Shown here in pieces: positions 1 to 9,283 of a stretch of DNA of 64,000 bases (its first letter is position 1; every line of letters starts with the position of its first letter). The notes under the pieces are model-generated. The model saw only the letters and a program-made list of their open reading frames with translations. It did not search any database and had not been told where the DNA came from. This DNA comes from Haladaptatus sp. R4. Lineage in GTDB: Archaea; Halobacteriota; Halobacteria; Halobacteriales; Haladaptataceae. The position numbers and the translations under genes are program-made. The stretch is taken from the NCBI RefSeq assembly GCF_001625445.1, contig NZ_LWHG01000021.1:248001-312000 (forward strand), given 5' to 3'.

Positions 1-164
1 TTCGAGCACTCCTGCGCGAGGACGCCAACCGACTCGTCGCGTCGGAAATCGAGTCGCGTGGTGGAATCGCGGAACTGGTCGAAGCCGTTTTCGAGCGTGA
101 AACCGACCCGTATTCGGTCGCCGACGAGGTCATCACGCCCATCGAAGACTGTATTCACGACTGA
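1..164 (+). CDS. meaB: Methylmalonyl-CoA mutase-associated GTPase MeaB, C-terminal end (partial)
   Basis: The window opens inside a reading frame that stops with TGA at 162-164. The visible residues end with DPYSVADEVITPIEDCIHD. The DPY-x-A-AD-x-(I/L) pattern preceded by an alpha-helical, charged stretch is typical of the C-terminus of the MeaB/ArgK (LAO/AO ATPase) family. These P-loop GTPases load and protect the B12 cofactor of methylmalonyl-CoA mutase. The GTPase domain lies outside the window, so the call rests on the tail only. The mutase catalytic subunit is in this window at 48119, not next to it. Confidence 0.7.
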   Translation, partial: RALLREDANRLVASEIESRGGIAELVEAVFERETDPYSVADEVITPIEDCIHD

Positions 165-208
165 TTTCTGGCATAACGGATAAACCCGTTCGGGTCGCCC
201 CTTCACGT

Positions 209-1147
209 ATGAATCTTCGACGACTTGCGGCGGCGACGGCTGGCGGAGTTGGACTCACGGCAGCGCTCAATCGATCGCTCGCCCGAAGTGCGGAACCGCT
301 CGACCCGCCGCTCGAAGGGTTTCAGGGAACCTATCGCTGGCGCGGGTTCGACGTAGCCTACACCGAAGCGGGTGACCCGGACAACCCCGACGTTCTTTTC
401 CTCCACGGGATTCACGCCGCCGCATCGAACAAGGAATTCGACCAGATTTTCAGGCAACTGGCCCAGCAGTACCACGTCATCGCACCCGACCTTCCCGGAT
501 TCGGGCGGTCGTCGCGACCGCCGGTCGTGTACACCGCGTCGCTGTACACCTCGTTCGTCGTGGACTTCGCCGAGGACGTGACCGATAACGCCATCTGTCT
601 CGTGTCGTCGCTCTCCGGGGCGTACGCCACGCTCGCACAGGTCGAGACGGGCGCGTTCTCCCAACTGGAACTCATCTGTCCGACCGACGACGCCGGAAAG
701 CGTCGGAAGTGGCTTCGAAACCTCGTTCGGTCGCCGCTCCTCGGAACCGCGCTGTTCAACGCCATCGCCAGCAAGCGCTCGATTCGCCGGTTCAACGAAC
801 GCGACGGCTACTTCAGCGAGGCGTCGTACACGGAGAAGGACGTCGAGTTCGAGTGGCAGACCGCCCACCAACCCGGTGCCCGGTTCGCACCCGCGTCGTT
901 CGTCTCGGGGTATCTCAACCCGGACGAGGACCTGGGCGAGGAACTCGCGCGCGTGGACGTCCCCGTAACGCTCGTCTGGGGGCGAGAAGCGAAGGTCACG
1001 CCGCTCGAAGGCGGAAAAGAACTCGCGGACGAAGCCGACACGCGCCTCGTCGTGTTCGACGAGGCGCGACTGCTTCCGCACGTCGAACATCCGGGGCCGT
1101 TTCTGGACGTCCTATTCGACGAACTAGCGCCGCTCGAACAGCAGTAG
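209..1147 (+). CDS. Alpha/beta hydrolase
   Basis: A 312-aa protein with an alpha/beta-hydrolase fold. It has the oxyanion-hole motif FLHGIHAAAS near residue 65 and the PDLPGFGRSS strand-loop near residue 95. The nucleophile elbow reads SSLSG, with Ser in place of the usual first Gly. A late Asp region (VTLVWGREAKVTP) and a late His (HVEHPGPF) can supply the rest of the triad. The N-terminus (MNLRRLAAATAGGVGLTAALN) is hydrophobic but lacks a clean Tat or Sec cleavage pattern, so it may be a membrane anchor or just N-terminal. The substrate is unknown. The 3' end overlaps the convergent DUF35 gene by 24 nt. Confidence 0.8.
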   Translation: MNLRRLAAATAGGVGLTAALNRSLARSAEPLDPPLEGFQGTYRWRGFDVAYTEAGDPDNPDVLFLHGIHAAASNKEFDQIFRQLAQQYHVIAPDLPGFGRSSRPPVVYTASLYTSFVVDFAEDVTDNAICLVSSLSGAYATLAQVETGAFSQLELICPTDDAGKRRKWLRNLVRSPLLGTALFNAIASKRSIRRFNERDGYFSEASYTEKDVEFEWQTAHQPGARFAPASFVSGYLNPDEDLGEELARVDVPVTLVWGREAKVTPLEGGKELADEADTRLVVFDEARLLPHVEHPGPFLDVLFDELAPLEQQ

Positions 1148-1501
1148 TCGGTCACCGTTCGTTTTCGATTCGCCGATAGTCAGGGAAACGGTATCCCCGA
1201 CCGCCACGTCGTCGGGTGCCATCGCGGTCACTCGAACCGGCCCGAAGTCGGCGATTGCGGTCGTGTACGGTGCGTCGTCCGCGAACGACGGTGCCGCGAC
1301 GTGGACGACGGTGTACGTGTCGATAGTTCCGGTTTCGGGGAGCGGCGTCTCTTCGAGGCCGATTTCCCCGCACTCGGGGCAGATTCGACGCGGCGGCAGC
1401 GAGCCGTGTCCGTTCGAACATTCGAGGTAGTAGGCGTTTCCGTCCTCGATGGCGTCCAACCACTCGTCGTAGCCCGTGTTTGCGTGCTCGTTCTCGCTCA
1501 T
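1124..1501 (-). CDS. Zn-ribbon/OB-fold protein, DUF35 family (thiolase partner)
   Basis: A 125-aa protein with an N-terminal rubredoxin-like zinc ribbon (CSNGHG followed by CPECG) and a C-terminal OB-fold (TYTVVHVAAPSFADDAPY, then VRVTAMAPDDVAVGDTV). This is the DUF35 architecture. Archaeal and actinobacterial DUF35 proteins pair with thiolases or HMG-CoA synthase, binding CoA intermediates and bridging enzymes. The start ATG (1499-1501) overlaps the stop of the upstream thiolase gene by 4 nt (ATGA), so the two are translationally coupled and probably form a complex. Confidence 0.85.
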   Translation of the reverse strand: MSENEHANTGYDEWLDAIEDGNAYYLECSNGHGSLPPRRICPECGEIGLEETPLPETGTIDTYTVVHVAAPSFADDAPYTTAIADFGPVRVTAMAPDDVAVGDTVSLTIGESKTNGDRLLLFERR

Positions 1502-2664
1502 TTGTGGACCTCCAAAACGTGAACCGTCGCACTCGCGACCGTGCCACCCGCGTTGTGGGCCACGCCGACTTTGGCGTCCGGGACGGCGTCGCTGTTGGGG
1601 TGGTCGCCGCGCAGGATGCGCGTCATCTCGGCCAGTTGGCTGGCACCCGTCGCGCCGACGGGGTGACCCTTGGCCTTCAGGCCGCCCGAGAGATTGATCG
1701 GGCGGTCGCCGTCACGTGTCGTCTCGCCGCGCTTGGCCGCGCCGATTCCCTCGCCGGGTGCGTAGAAGTCGAGGGCTTCGAGCGCCAGCACTTCCGCGAT
1801 GGTGAAACAGTCGTGCACCTCGGCGACGTCCACGTCGTTCGCGTCGATTCCTGCATCTGCGTAGGCTTCCTCGGCGGCCTCCTCGGCCGCAGGCGAGCGG
1901 GCGAGGTACTCGCGCCCTTGGAGCGCCATCCGGTCGCCGCCCTGTCCGGTTCCCGTGACCGAAACCGGCGCGTCGAGGCCGTGTTCCTCGGCGTACTCGT
2001 CGCTGACGAGCACGACGGCGGCCGCACCGTCCGTGATGGGACACGCGTCGAATAGGCCGAGCGGTTCGGCGATCATCGGTGCGTCGAGCGCCTGTTCGAG
2101 TTCGATCTCCTTCTGGAACTGGGCGTGTTCGTTCGGCACGGCGTTCGCGTGGTTTTTCACCGCGATGTGAGCCAAATCCTCGCGCGAACCACCGTACTGC
2201 TCGAAGTAAGCCCGCGCCATCAGCGCGTACGCGCCGGGGAACGTTATCCCGGCCCGAACCTCGTACAGGTCGTCCGCCGCGATGGCGAGGGCTTCCGTCG
2301 TCTTCGCCGTCCCGAGGTTGTTCATCCGTTCCGCCCCGCCGACGAGAATCGCGTCGGCCTCCCCGTTCCGAACGTCCTTGACGGCCTGCCGAATCGCGAC
2401 GCCGCTGGATGCACACGCGCTCTCGTAGCGCGTCGCGGGCGCACGAATTCCCGCGGCTTCCGCCATCAGCGGTCCTTGGTGGCCCTGATGTTCTGCCAAT
2501 TCGCCCATGAAGTTTCCGTAGTAGAGTTCCTCGATATCGTCGCGGGGGACCTCCGCATCGGCGAACGCGCTCGCGCTCGCCTCGGCGAACAGGTCACGCC
2601 CCGTCCGCTCGGGATGCTTCCCGAAGTGAGTCAATCCGACTCCTGCAATCCGAACACCTGTCAT
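1498..2664 (-). CDS. Thiolase family protein (SCP-x-like acetyl-CoA acyltransferase)
   Basis: A 388-aa thiolase. The start chosen is the ATG at 2662-2664 (MTGVRIAGVGLT), because thiolase homology begins there; an upstream in-frame ATG would add 12 unrelated residues. The nucleophilic Cys lies in YESACASSG. The C-terminal catalytic segment has GLKAKGHPVGATG (His) and the glycine-rich VGVAHNAGGTVASATV. The second catalytic Cys of biosynthetic thiolases is replaced by NAGG, as in the SCP-x-type group, which usually pairs with a DUF35 protein. Expected role: CoA-dependent condensation or cleavage of beta-ketoacyl-CoA. It forms an operon with the DUF35 gene. Confidence 0.88.
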   Translation of the reverse strand: MTGVRIAGVGLTHFGKHPERTGRDLFAEASASAFADAEVPRDDIEELYYGNFMGELAEHQGHQGPLMAEAAGIRAPATRYESACASSGVAIRQAVKDVRNGEADAILVGGAERMNNLGTAKTTEALAIAADDLYEVRAGITFPGAYALMARAYFEQYGGSREDLAHIAVKNHANAVPNEHAQFQKEIELEQALDAPMIAEPLGLFDACPITDGAAAVVLVSDEYAEEHGLDAPVSVTGTGQGGDRMALQGREYLARSPAAEEAAEEAYADAGIDANDVDVAEVHDCFTIAEVLALEALDFYAPGEGIGAAKRGETTRDGDRPINLSGGLKAKGHPVGATGASQLAEMTRILRGDHPNSDAVPDAKVGVAHNAGGTVASATVHVLEVHK

Positions 2665-2994
2665 GGGAGAACGTACGAGCGGCCCGGTTAAGAAAGCCAC
2701 TCCTTTCGATTTCAGGCCGAATGGGAGAAATTTCAGCCGGTTGTCCCGGGTCGGGATGGACGAACGTACAATTACCTACCGCCAAATCCTTCATTAATTT
2801 TCAAAACTGAACGTTCACCGGAAAATCGACAAATCGGTGCCGCTGTGTGGAAATAACTAGCGGACGTACCGCGTTACCGTCCCGCATTTTTCCCGGTTCG
2901 CCGCGTCCGTTTTTCGCCCGAGTCGACTCATCACCGGCGGTACGACTCGACGGGAGAACGGGAAGAGGGTAGAATCGAACCGTTCGGCACCGAA
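2665..2994. other. Intergenic region, 330 bp
   Basis: There is no convincing reading frame. The short minus-strand frames here have low-complexity Arg-rich translations typical of shadow frames. An AT-richer block (about 2770-2860) probably holds the thiolase promoter. No tRNA, repeat array or strong hairpin was seen. Confidence 0.5.
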
Positions 2995-3249
2995 TCAGTT
3001 CGCGGAATCGACGACATCGACGTCCTCGGCGTCGATGGCGTCCGTATCGAGCCAGTGGGGAACGTAGTTCCGGCGGTCGAAGTCCTCGCGTTCGTCCTCG
3101 GTACCGATGACACACCACAGTTGGGGTTCGTCCGGGCCGTGCCAGTCTCCCTGTCGGGTGATGGAGAAACAGACCTGTTCTACGTCGTCGTAGTTGATGA
3201 TCGCGTCGTCCCGGATTCCGGGGTCCCCGTGGATGATGAGCCGTTTCAT
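2995..3249 (-). CDS. HAH_0734 family protein
   Basis: An 84-aa acidic protein beginning MKRLIIHGDPGIRDDAII and containing QVCFSITRQGDWHGPDEPQLWCVIGTEDER. The sequence matches the small, widely conserved haloarchaeal family named after Haloarcula HAH_0734, whose function is unknown. It is a compact single domain with no membrane segment, so probably cytosolic. It is a monocistronic minus-strand gene between the thiolase operon and the exported lipase-like gene. Confidence 0.8.
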   Translation of the reverse strand: MKRLIIHGDPGIRDDAIINYDDVEQVCFSITRQGDWHGPDEPQLWCVIGTEDEREDFDRRNYVPHWLDTDAIDAEDVDVVDSAN

Positions 3250-3324
3250 ACGAGAGGGTTTGTAAGGCGGTCAATTAAGCGCTTTGCAACCGCCGTTCGA
3301 CTCCGCTTCGGGTACGGATTCGTC

Positions 3325-4233
3325 TCAGACGTAGTATGGGACGTTGTTCATGTGGGTGACGATTTCGTCGCCGAGGGTGTCGAGATAGTTCGAGTGGTCG
3401 TCGCCAACTTGCGAAGTCGCGTCGTACTCGACGTAGTTGGGTGCGGGCGTGTTGCCGTCCTCGTACCCCGTCTCGCCGAGCGCCTGGTCGAACTCGATGG
3501 TGTTGTACACCCACTCCAGCACGTCGTCCTCCTCGTTGTGGTAGTTGAACGTCGCCGTCGTCTGGTTCGTGATGGCGTTGTACGTGTCCATCCACTCCTT
3601 GGTGGGCGCTTCGTTGTCCGTCGCCGCGCCGAGCATGTGGGTCGAGTACACCTCGTAACCGCCGTCGTTCCACCACGAGGTCACGTCGAGCGAGCGAAGC
3701 GAACTGAGGAGCACCTGTGCACCGAGCGAGTGGCTGGCGAACCTGAGCGTGGTGTTCGGACAGTAGTATTTGAGGTACACCGCGAACTGCGCGAGTTTGA
3801 CGCCATTCTTCTGGGCGACGTCCTGTGCCGTCCCCCAGCCGAAGTCGACGCCGCCACCGGCGTCGCTGTCCCACGAATAGCCGATAAGGGTTCCGTCGTA
3901 CCCTGCGGCGTCGAGGTTGTTCTTCGCCGAGAGGAACTTGTCTTGGGCCTCCTGCACGGGGTCGCCGCCCGTCTTGTGCCAGCCGTGGATGAACACGGTC
4001 AAATCGTCCACACAGCCGGTATCGACGCCCGGAACATCGCCAGTGGTGTCGTAGCCCGTCTCGGTGTGGCCCGAAGTCAAGTTACCGTCGTCGTCGAAGT
4101 GGCCGCGTGTCGAGACGATGGGAATCCCGTATCGGTCCGCGCTTACCGTTCCCGTTCCCATTCCGAGCGCTGCGAGTCCCGCCCCTGCGACACCGGTTCG
4201 TTTGAGAAATTGCCGTCGATTGACGTTTGTCAT
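3325..4233 (-). CDS. Tat-exported lipase-like alpha/beta hydrolase
   Basis: A 302-aa protein. The start ATG at 4231-4233 gives a clear Tat signal: RRQFLKRTG followed by AGAGLAALGMGTGTVSA. The longer in-frame extension has no such logic. The mature part has strand-loop VFIHGWHKTGGD near residue 75 and nucleophile elbow ASHSLGAQ, resembling the GHSLGA motif of lipases. A downstream Asp and a His (VGDDHSNYLD) could complete the triad. Expected role: an extracellular esterase or lipase folded in the cytoplasm before export, the common haloarchaeal route. It is divergent from the ribosomal operon. The substrate is unknown. Confidence 0.75.
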   Translation of the reverse strand: MTNVNRRQFLKRTGVAGAGLAALGMGTGTVSADRYGIPIVSTRGHFDDDGNLTSGHTETGYDTTGDVPGVDTGCVDDLTVFIHGWHKTGGDPVQEAQDKFLSAKNNLDAAGYDGTLIGYSWDSDAGGGVDFGWGTAQDVAQKNGVKLAQFAVYLKYYCPNTTLRFASHSLGAQVLLSSLRSLDVTSWWNDGGYEVYSTHMLGAATDNEAPTKEWMDTYNAITNQTTATFNYHNEEDDVLEWVYNTIEFDQALGETGYEDGNTPAPNYVEYDATSQVGDDHSNYLDTLGDEIVTHMNNVPYYV

Positions 4234-4401
4234 GATGTATTCACTCTGTATTTTATGGAGATGAACTTCAAAATTTTTATTTTCATAATAGAATGAAATA
4301 GACTCACGGAGAGGGCTATATATTCCGTCCCGCATCCGTCGCAGTGGAAACCAAACGGGTTTTAAGTCCCGGCCCGCAATTTCACCGTAAGGTCGATATC
4401 T

Positions 4402-4683
4402 ATGCAGATGCCACGTCGATTTAACACGTACTGTCCGCACTGTCACTCACACCACGAACACGAAGTCGAGAAGGTCCGCACTGGCCGACGAACCGGTATG
4501 AAGTGGGACGCTCGCCAGCAGAAACGCGGTAAAGCCGTCATCGGTAACGCTGGTGGTTTCTCGAAGGTGCCCGGTGGGGACAAACCGACGAAGAAGACCG
4601 ACTTGAAATACCGTTGCAGCGAGTGTGGCAAAGCACACCTCCGCCCGGGATGGCGTGCAGGCCGACTCGAATTCCAGGAGTAA
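4402..4683 (+). CDS. rpl44e: 50S ribosomal protein L44e
   Basis: A 93-aa ribosomal protein with two zinc-binding CxxC pairs: [12 protein letters not shown] near the N-terminus and CSECGK near residue 74. Its rich basic stretch ([19 protein letters not shown]) binds 23S rRNA near the E site. The start could be the ATG at 4402 (MQMPRRF) or at 4408 (MPRRF); the latter matches the usual archaeal N-terminus. It is first in a tight operon with rps27e, eif2a, nop10 and the PAC2 gene, a conserved archaeal translation cluster. Confidence 0.95.
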   Translation: MQMPRRFNTYCPHCHSHHEHEVEKVRTGRRTGMKWDARQQKRGKAVIGNAGGFSKVPGGDKPTKKTDLKYRCSECGKAHLRPGWRAGRLEFQE

Positions 4684-4687
4684 ACAC

Positions 4688-4861
4688 ATGGCAGGAAATT
4701 TCTACAAAGTTCAGTGTCCGGACTGTGAGAACGAACAGACCGTCTTCGGCAAGGCGTCGAGCGAAGTCAACTGCGTCGTCTGTGGTCACAACCTCGCCAC
4801 GCCGACCGGCGGCAAGGCAGAAATCAACGGCGACGTCCTCGAAACGATAGCATCCCGATGA
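4688..4861 (+). CDS. rps27e: 30S ribosomal protein S27e
   Basis: A 57-aa zinc-ribbon ribosomal protein ([27 protein letters not shown]) with four Cys ligands. The start chosen is the ATG at 4688 ([13 protein letters not shown]), only 4 nt after the L44e stop. An upstream in-frame ATG lies inside rpl44e and adds a non-homologous extension. The stop overlaps the next ATG (ATGA), so translation is probably coupled to aIF2-alpha. Confidence 0.95.
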   Translation: MAGNFYKVQCPDCENEQTVFGKASSEVNCVVCGHNLATPTGGKAEINGDVLETIASR

Positions 4862-5658
4862 AATACAGTGGCTGGCCCGACACTGGCGAACTCGTCGTCG
4901 GTAAAGTAGACGAGATTGAAGACTTCGGGGTCTTCATCGACCTCGAAGAGTACGAAGACAAGCGTGGGCTTGTCCACGTCAGCGAGGTCGCCAGCGGTTG
5001 GATCAAAAACGTCCGAGACCACGTCAGCACCGGACAGACCGTCGTCTGTAAGGTTCTCGACGTTGACGAGGGGTCCCAACAGATCGACCTCTCGATCAAG
5101 GACGTGAACGAGCATCAGCGAAGCGACAAGATCCAGGACTGGAAGAACGAGCAGAAGGCCGACAAGTGGATGTCGCTCGCGTTCGGCGAGGACATGGGCG
5201 ACGAGCAGTACACGCACGTCGCAAACGAACTCCTCTCCGAGTTCGGCAGCATCTACGACGGCTTCGAGCAAGCGGCGATTCACGGTCCCGAAGCGCTCGA
5301 CAGCACCGACCTCACGGACGAGGAAATCGGACAACTAGTCGAGACCGCTCGCGAGAACGTCTCGGTTCCCTACGTCACCGTCACCGGCTACGTCGACCTC
5401 CGCAACCCGGGGAAAGACGGCGTCGATGGCATCAAGGAGGCGCTCAAAGCCGCCGAAGGAAACGGCGACATTCCCGACGAAGTGGAACTCGACGTTACCT
5501 ACGTCGGTGCACCCGAATATCGCGTTCGTGTGAAGGCACCGAACTACAAGACGGCGGAGGCGCAACTCGAAGAGAGCGTCCACCGTGCGGAGGTCGTCAT
5601 GGACGGCATCGAGGGGACCGCCGACTTCCACCGTGACCGCCACACCGAAGACGAATGA
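4858..5658 (+). CDS. eif2a: Translation initiation factor aIF2 subunit alpha
   Basis: A 266-aa protein. Residues about 8-85 form an S1 RNA-binding domain ([23 protein letters not shown], then [16 protein letters not shown]). A helical middle domain follows, then the alpha/beta C-terminal domain that contacts the gamma subunit ([23 protein letters not shown]). With beta and gamma it brings initiator Met-tRNA to the small ribosomal subunit. Length is normal for the family. It overlaps rps27e and nop10 by 4 nt each. Confidence 0.96.
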   Translation: MKYSGWPDTGELVVGKVDEIEDFGVFIDLEEYEDKRGLVHVSEVASGWIKNVRDHVSTGQTVVCKVLDVDEGSQQIDLSIKDVNEHQRSDKIQDWKNEQKADKWMSLAFGEDMGDEQYTHVANELLSEFGSIYDGFEQAAIHGPEALDSTDLTDEEIGQLVETARENVSVPYVTVTGYVDLRNPGKDGVDGIKEALKAAEGNGDIPDEVELDVTYVGAPEYRVRVKAPNYKTAEAQLEESVHRAEVVMDGIEGTADFHRDRHTEDE

Positions 5659-5837
5659 AATCGAACATCCGGGTATGTTCCGCGTGGGAGGCGGAACACG
5701 ACCGCCCGGTGTACACCCTTTTGACGACGTGTCCCGACTGTGGAGCGAACGCCGTAAACAGCGCACCCGCCCCGTTCGACCCGAACGACCCGTACGGGGA
5801 GTACCGACGCGCACTTAAGCGGCGCGACCACGAATAA
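5655..5837 (+). CDS. nop10: H/ACA RNP protein Nop10
   Basis: A 60-aa protein with the Nop10 pattern: an N-terminal zinc ribbon (IRVCSAWE, then TCPDCG) followed by a linker and the helix containing [17 protein letters not shown]. Nop10 bridges Cbf5 and L7Ae in guide-RNA-directed pseudouridylation. The first Cys is followed by S-A-W rather than a CxxC, so one half of the zinc site departs from the usual pattern. The ATG overlaps the eif2a stop (ATGA), as in many archaea. Confidence 0.93.
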   Translation: MKSNIRVCSAWEAEHDRPVYTLLTTCPDCGANAVNSAPAPFDPNDPYGEYRRALKRRDHE

Positions 5838-5842
5838 GGTAC

Positions 5843-6607
5843 ATGGACGAAATCGACATCGACATCGTCGCCAATCCCGACTTGGAAAGCCCCGTCCTCA
5901 TCGAGGGACTTCCGGGCGTCGGTCACGTCGGTAAACTCGTCGCCGAGCATCTACTCGAAGAGAAAGAAAGCGAACTCGTTCGACGGGTGTACTCCGAGTA
6001 TCTGCCGCCACAGGTGAGCGTCGGGGACGACGGCACGGCCGCACTGGTCTGTGTGGAACTCCACGCGTTGACGCTGGACGGGCAGGACGTACTCGTCCTG
6101 ACGGGCGACTATCAAGCCCAGGACAACGTCGGCCACTATCGGCTGACGAACGCCTTTTTGGACATCGCCGAGGAGTTCGGTGTCGAACGCGTCTTCGCGC
6201 TCGGCGGCGTGCCGACCGGCGAACTCATCGAGGAGTACGCCGTGTTAGGTGCGGCCGCGACGACGGAGTTCGTGGACGAACTCGAAGACGCGGGCGTCGA
6301 GTTCCGCGAGGACGAACCGGCGGGCGGCATCGTCGGCACCAGCGGACTCCTGCTCGGTCTCGGCGGACGGCGCGGGTTCGAAGCGACGTGCCTGATGGGC
6401 GAGACGAGCGGGTATCTGGTCGACCCGAAAAGCGCGCAGGCGGTCCTCGAAGTCCTCCAGAAGGTGCTCGATTTCGAGGTCGATTTCAGTTCGCTCGAAG
6501 AGCGCGCCGAGGAGATGGAGGAAGTCGTTAACAAGATAGAGGAGATGGAATCCCAATCCCAACAGGCATCCATCCCGTCGGACGACGACCTGCGGTACAT
6601 CGGCTGA
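5843..6607 (+). CDS. PAC2-family proteasome assembly chaperone-like protein
   Basis: A 254-aa protein with the PAC2 signature PVLIEGLPGVGHVGKLVAEHLLEE at the N-terminus, TGDYQAQ near residue 93, and LGGVPTGELIEEYAV near residue 120. The C-terminus is a charged helix (SLEERAEEMEEVVNKIEEMES). Family members help proteasome assembly in eukaryotes; the archaeal role is inferred. It is fifth in the translation operon, 5 nt after nop10, a conserved archaeal neighbourhood. Confidence 0.88.
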   Translation: MDEIDIDIVANPDLESPVLIEGLPGVGHVGKLVAEHLLEEKESELVRRVYSEYLPPQVSVGDDGTAALVCVELHALTLDGQDVLVLTGDYQAQDNVGHYRLTNAFLDIAEEFGVERVFALGGVPTGELIEEYAVLGAAATTEFVDELEDAGVEFREDEPAGGIVGTSGLLLGLGGRRGFEATCLMGETSGYLVDPKSAQAVLEVLQKVLDFEVDFSSLEERAEEMEEVVNKIEEMESQSQQASIPSDDDLRYIG

Positions 6608-6638
6608 GCAGTCACGTTTTCCCCGTCGTAACGGCCAG

Positions 6639-7165
6639 TTAGAACAGCGAACGCTCTTGTCCGTTGTAAATGTGGTACAGCGCGGAGACGAGGAAGAACG
6701 TCAAAAAGAACCACGTCCAGAACTCGAAATCCAGCAGTTGTATGGAAAAGAGGTGGAGTTTCGCCGCGAAGAGGACGATGAACTCCAGTACCCCGAGACC
6801 GAGATAGTACGTCGGCCACGAAACGTCGTGTTCGGCGACGACCTCCATATACACCTCGACCTCGCGTGCGCGGTCGTTGAGAACCAGTTCCTTCGACCGT
6901 TGGTCGTACTCCACGATACCGAGGTCGTCCAGTTTCGGGAGGTGTGTCTGATGGAGCGAAACGTAGACACTCTTTCTAACGTTTCTGGGTGGGGGGACTC
7001 CCCCGTTTCCAGCGTGGCGATGTGTTCCGCGAGGTCGTCGACGGCCAGTGAGTCACCCGTTTGGCGAAGATACCGAATCGTTTCGCGTCGTCGGTCGTTC
7101 CGCAAGACGTTATGAATCTGACTCTCGTCGAGTTCCCCTTTTGTCCCCGGTTCGGTGAGTTTCAT
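6639..7165 (-). pseudogene. DUF7344 winged-helix regulator with membrane tail, frameshifted
   Basis: The N-terminal half (MKLTEPGTKGELDESQIHNV to ETGESP) is in one frame. The continuation (RNVRKSVYVSLHQTHLPKLDDLGIVEYDQRSK onward) is in another. The switch lies at a G6 run at 6991-6996 (C run on the coding strand), where one added base restores a 175-aa DUF7344-type protein. That family has a winged helix and, here, two C-terminal membrane segments (LGVLEFIVLFAAKL and WTWFFLTFFLVSALY). The break is most simply a homopolymer sequencing error; a true null mutation is possible. Expected role: a membrane-attached haloarchaeal transcription regulator. Confidence 0.8.
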
Positions 7166-7395
7166 AGCTTGGAGGTAAACATGAGATTATCTCCGAGTTC
7201 GATACACACGCATATATTATAACCAAGGGTATTAACTTTGCCACCCAACAGGCGTTTTTTTAGAACAGTATTTTCCACGAACCACTTTGCCGCAAGCGAT
7301 TCACTCACCGTTGAAATGGGTCGAGTTGACTCGTTTCCTCACACGACGCCTGACGAACCCGCAAAGGAATTGCAGCATTTTTGAACGACTGTAAC

Positions 7396-8178
7396 TTATT
7401 CGACGTTTGCAACTTCGTAGGCGACACCGACGTCCCGAAGGGCGTCGGTGACGCGCCCGACGCTGTCGGAGGTTGCGACGATGACCACGTCCAAGCCACG
7501 CTCCGCGGCCTCGGCGGCGACTTCGCCCGCGGCGAACGTCGTGTCGGGTTCGAGACCAGCGGACTGCAGCGCGACGACAGCTTCGACACCGGTCGCAGCG
7601 AGGACGGGAGCGCCGTCACAGACGGCCGCCAGCGCGTCCGAATCGATCGACCGACTACCTCCGGAACGGACCGGCGGAACCTGATACACCGTCACGTGGC
7701 CGGGATCGAGGTCGATGATTCCTTCGAATTCCGTGACGCCGACTTCCGTGCCCTCCTCGGCGTCCGTCGTGGCGATACCGGTCGCAGGCCCTTCGTCGCC
7801 CGGCGTCGCGTGGAGTAATCCATCGGCGAGCGTGATCGAGACGGTCGTTCCCGCGTCGATGTTGGTCCGTGCGATTGCGGCGTCCTCCCCGACGTTCCCG
7901 AGGATATCGTCCGTGACGTGATCCGCGAAGCGCCGGACGTCGGTCGCGGACTGCAACAGCCAATCGACGCCCTCCTTGGTCACCCGATAGCGAGAGCGTC
8001 CTTCCTTTTCTACGAGCCCGTCGTCCACGAGGCCGCGAATGTACTCGCTGACGGCTTGGCTCGTGACGCCGACGGCGTCGGCGATTTCGCCTTGACTCAC
8101 CGCCGGTTGGCGGTCAGCGATCTCCGAGAGGATTCGAAACCGGGTCGCGGCTCGCTTGTCCTCCAACACGTCGGCCAT
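7396..8178 (-). CDS. Winged-helix transcription regulator with C-terminal sensor domain
   Basis: A 260-aa protein. The start chosen is the ATG at 8176-8178 (MADVLEDKRAATRF), because the preceding 22 residues look like leader. Residues about 10-75 form a MarR/TrmB-like winged helix (AVSQGEIADAVGVTSQAVSEYIRGLVDDGLVEKEGRSRYRVT). The rest is an alpha/beta domain of unknown ligand (VVIVATSDSVGRVTDALRDVG). No metal site is obvious. It is divergent from archaeosortase A, but a regulatory link is only inference. Confidence 0.75.
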   Translation of the reverse strand: MADVLEDKRAATRFRILSEIADRQPAVSQGEIADAVGVTSQAVSEYIRGLVDDGLVEKEGRSRYRVTKEGVDWLLQSATDVRRFADHVTDDILGNVGEDAAIARTNIDAGTTVSITLADGLLHATPGDEGPATGIATTDAEEGTEVGVTEFEGIIDLDPGHVTVYQVPPVRSGGSRSIDSDALAAVCDGAPVLAATGVEAVVALQSAGLEPDTTFAAGEVAAEAAERGLDVVIVATSDSVGRVTDALRDVGVAYEVANVE

Positions 8179-8329
8179 ACCCGAACCGTCGGGCGGAACG
8201 ATAAAAATACCAGCGGTCGGCGAGTGAAAGCGGGAGACGACCACCTCGTGTGGAAACGCATCGGGTGTCGACGTATTCGGGCGATTTGAAGAACGTCAAC
8301 TCTATATTTTCCGAGAACAAGGACGAATC

Positions 8330-9283
8330 GTGATCGAAGTCGCCCCCGTCGCCCTTTCCGTCCCTCTTTCGTTATCGGTCTCGTGGCTGACGACGACGTT
8401 TCCCGATTACCTCGTGTGGGTCGTCATCGCCGCGTTCGTCGCCACCGCCGCGCTCGAAGGATACGACCGCGATCTAGCGCGTGGCGTCGGCATGGGGGCG
8501 TGGGTGCTGTTCGGGCTCTTTTGGGGCGTTCTCTTTCCCCGGTTCGCGTTCGAGATGCGGAGTTTCATCGAGGGTACGTTGTGCCTCGTCGCGGTTCCGT
8601 TGTGCGTGTATACGGGCTACCAACTGTACACCGGACGGGATTCGCTCTTCGTCCTCTCCCGCGGCGTCGCGGCGATGGGACTCATCTACGTCCCGTTCCT
8701 GACGATCGAACCGCTCCGCCAGTGGATCGTCGAACTCGTGAGCGCACAGACGAACGCCGTCATCCACCTGCTCGGGTACGACCCGGACTTCACTATCGCG
8801 GAACAGAACGGCTATCACAGCGCGTTCATCTTCCACGACAGCAACGGCCACCGGTATTACACGTATCTCGTCTTGGCGTGTACCGGAATCGGCAGCATGA
8901 GTATCTTCGGCGGCCTCATCGCCGCCGTCCGCGCGCCGCTCCGCCGAAAGATCAGCGCGTTCGCGGTGGCAATTTCCATTATCTGGGTGCTGAACGTCAT
9001 CCGCAACGTGTTCATCTCCGTCGCGTTCGGCAACCAATGGTTCCAGATATTCGTCGGTCCCGTCACCAGTCTCACGGGCTACGCCGACCCGAAGATGGTC
9101 TCGTTCTTCATCGCGGACAGGGTACTCAGCCAACTGCTCGCCGTGATATCGCTCGTCGTCATCCTGTGGTTGGTGGTCCGTATCCTCCCCGAACTGCTGA
9201 CGGTCATCGAGGACGTCATCTACCTCGTCTCCGGACGGGAGTACGACCTCAGCCAACGTACCCGGGCCGATGGTCGACGCTGA
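8330..9283 (+). CDS. artA: Archaeosortase A
   Basis: A 317-aa multi-pass membrane protein starting at GTG 8330. It has the exosortase/archaeosortase catalytic set: Cys184 in YLVLACTGIGSMS, Arg225 in WVLNVIRNVFIS and Arg264 in FFIADRVLSQ. The spacings (41 and 39 residues) equal those of the characterised Haloferax enzyme. ArtA processes the PGF-CTERM tail of the S-layer glycoprotein and other surface proteins and attaches them to lipid. The 3' end overlaps the metallophosphoesterase gene by 14 nt. Confidence 0.93.
   Translation: MIEVAPVALSVPLSLSVSWLTTTFPDYLVWVVIAAFVATAALEGYDRDLARGVGMGAWVLFGLFWGVLFPRFAFEMRSFIEGTLCLVAVPLCVYTGYQLYTGRDSLFVLSRGVAAMGLIYVPFLTIEPLRQWIVELVSAQTNAVIHLLGYDPDFTIAEQNGYHSAFIFHDSNGHRYYTYLVLACTGIGSMSIFGGLIAAVRAPLRRKISAFAVAISIIWVLNVIRNVFISVAFGNQWFQIFVGPVTSLTGYADPKMVSFFIADRVLSQLLAVISLVVILWLVVRILPELLTVIEDVIYLVSGREYDLSQRTRADGRR

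Noticed and set aside
3055-4296. Long plus-strand frame opposite the lipase-like gene
   Set aside because: It lies across two minus-strand genes with clear homology; composition is Val/Arg-rich shadow.
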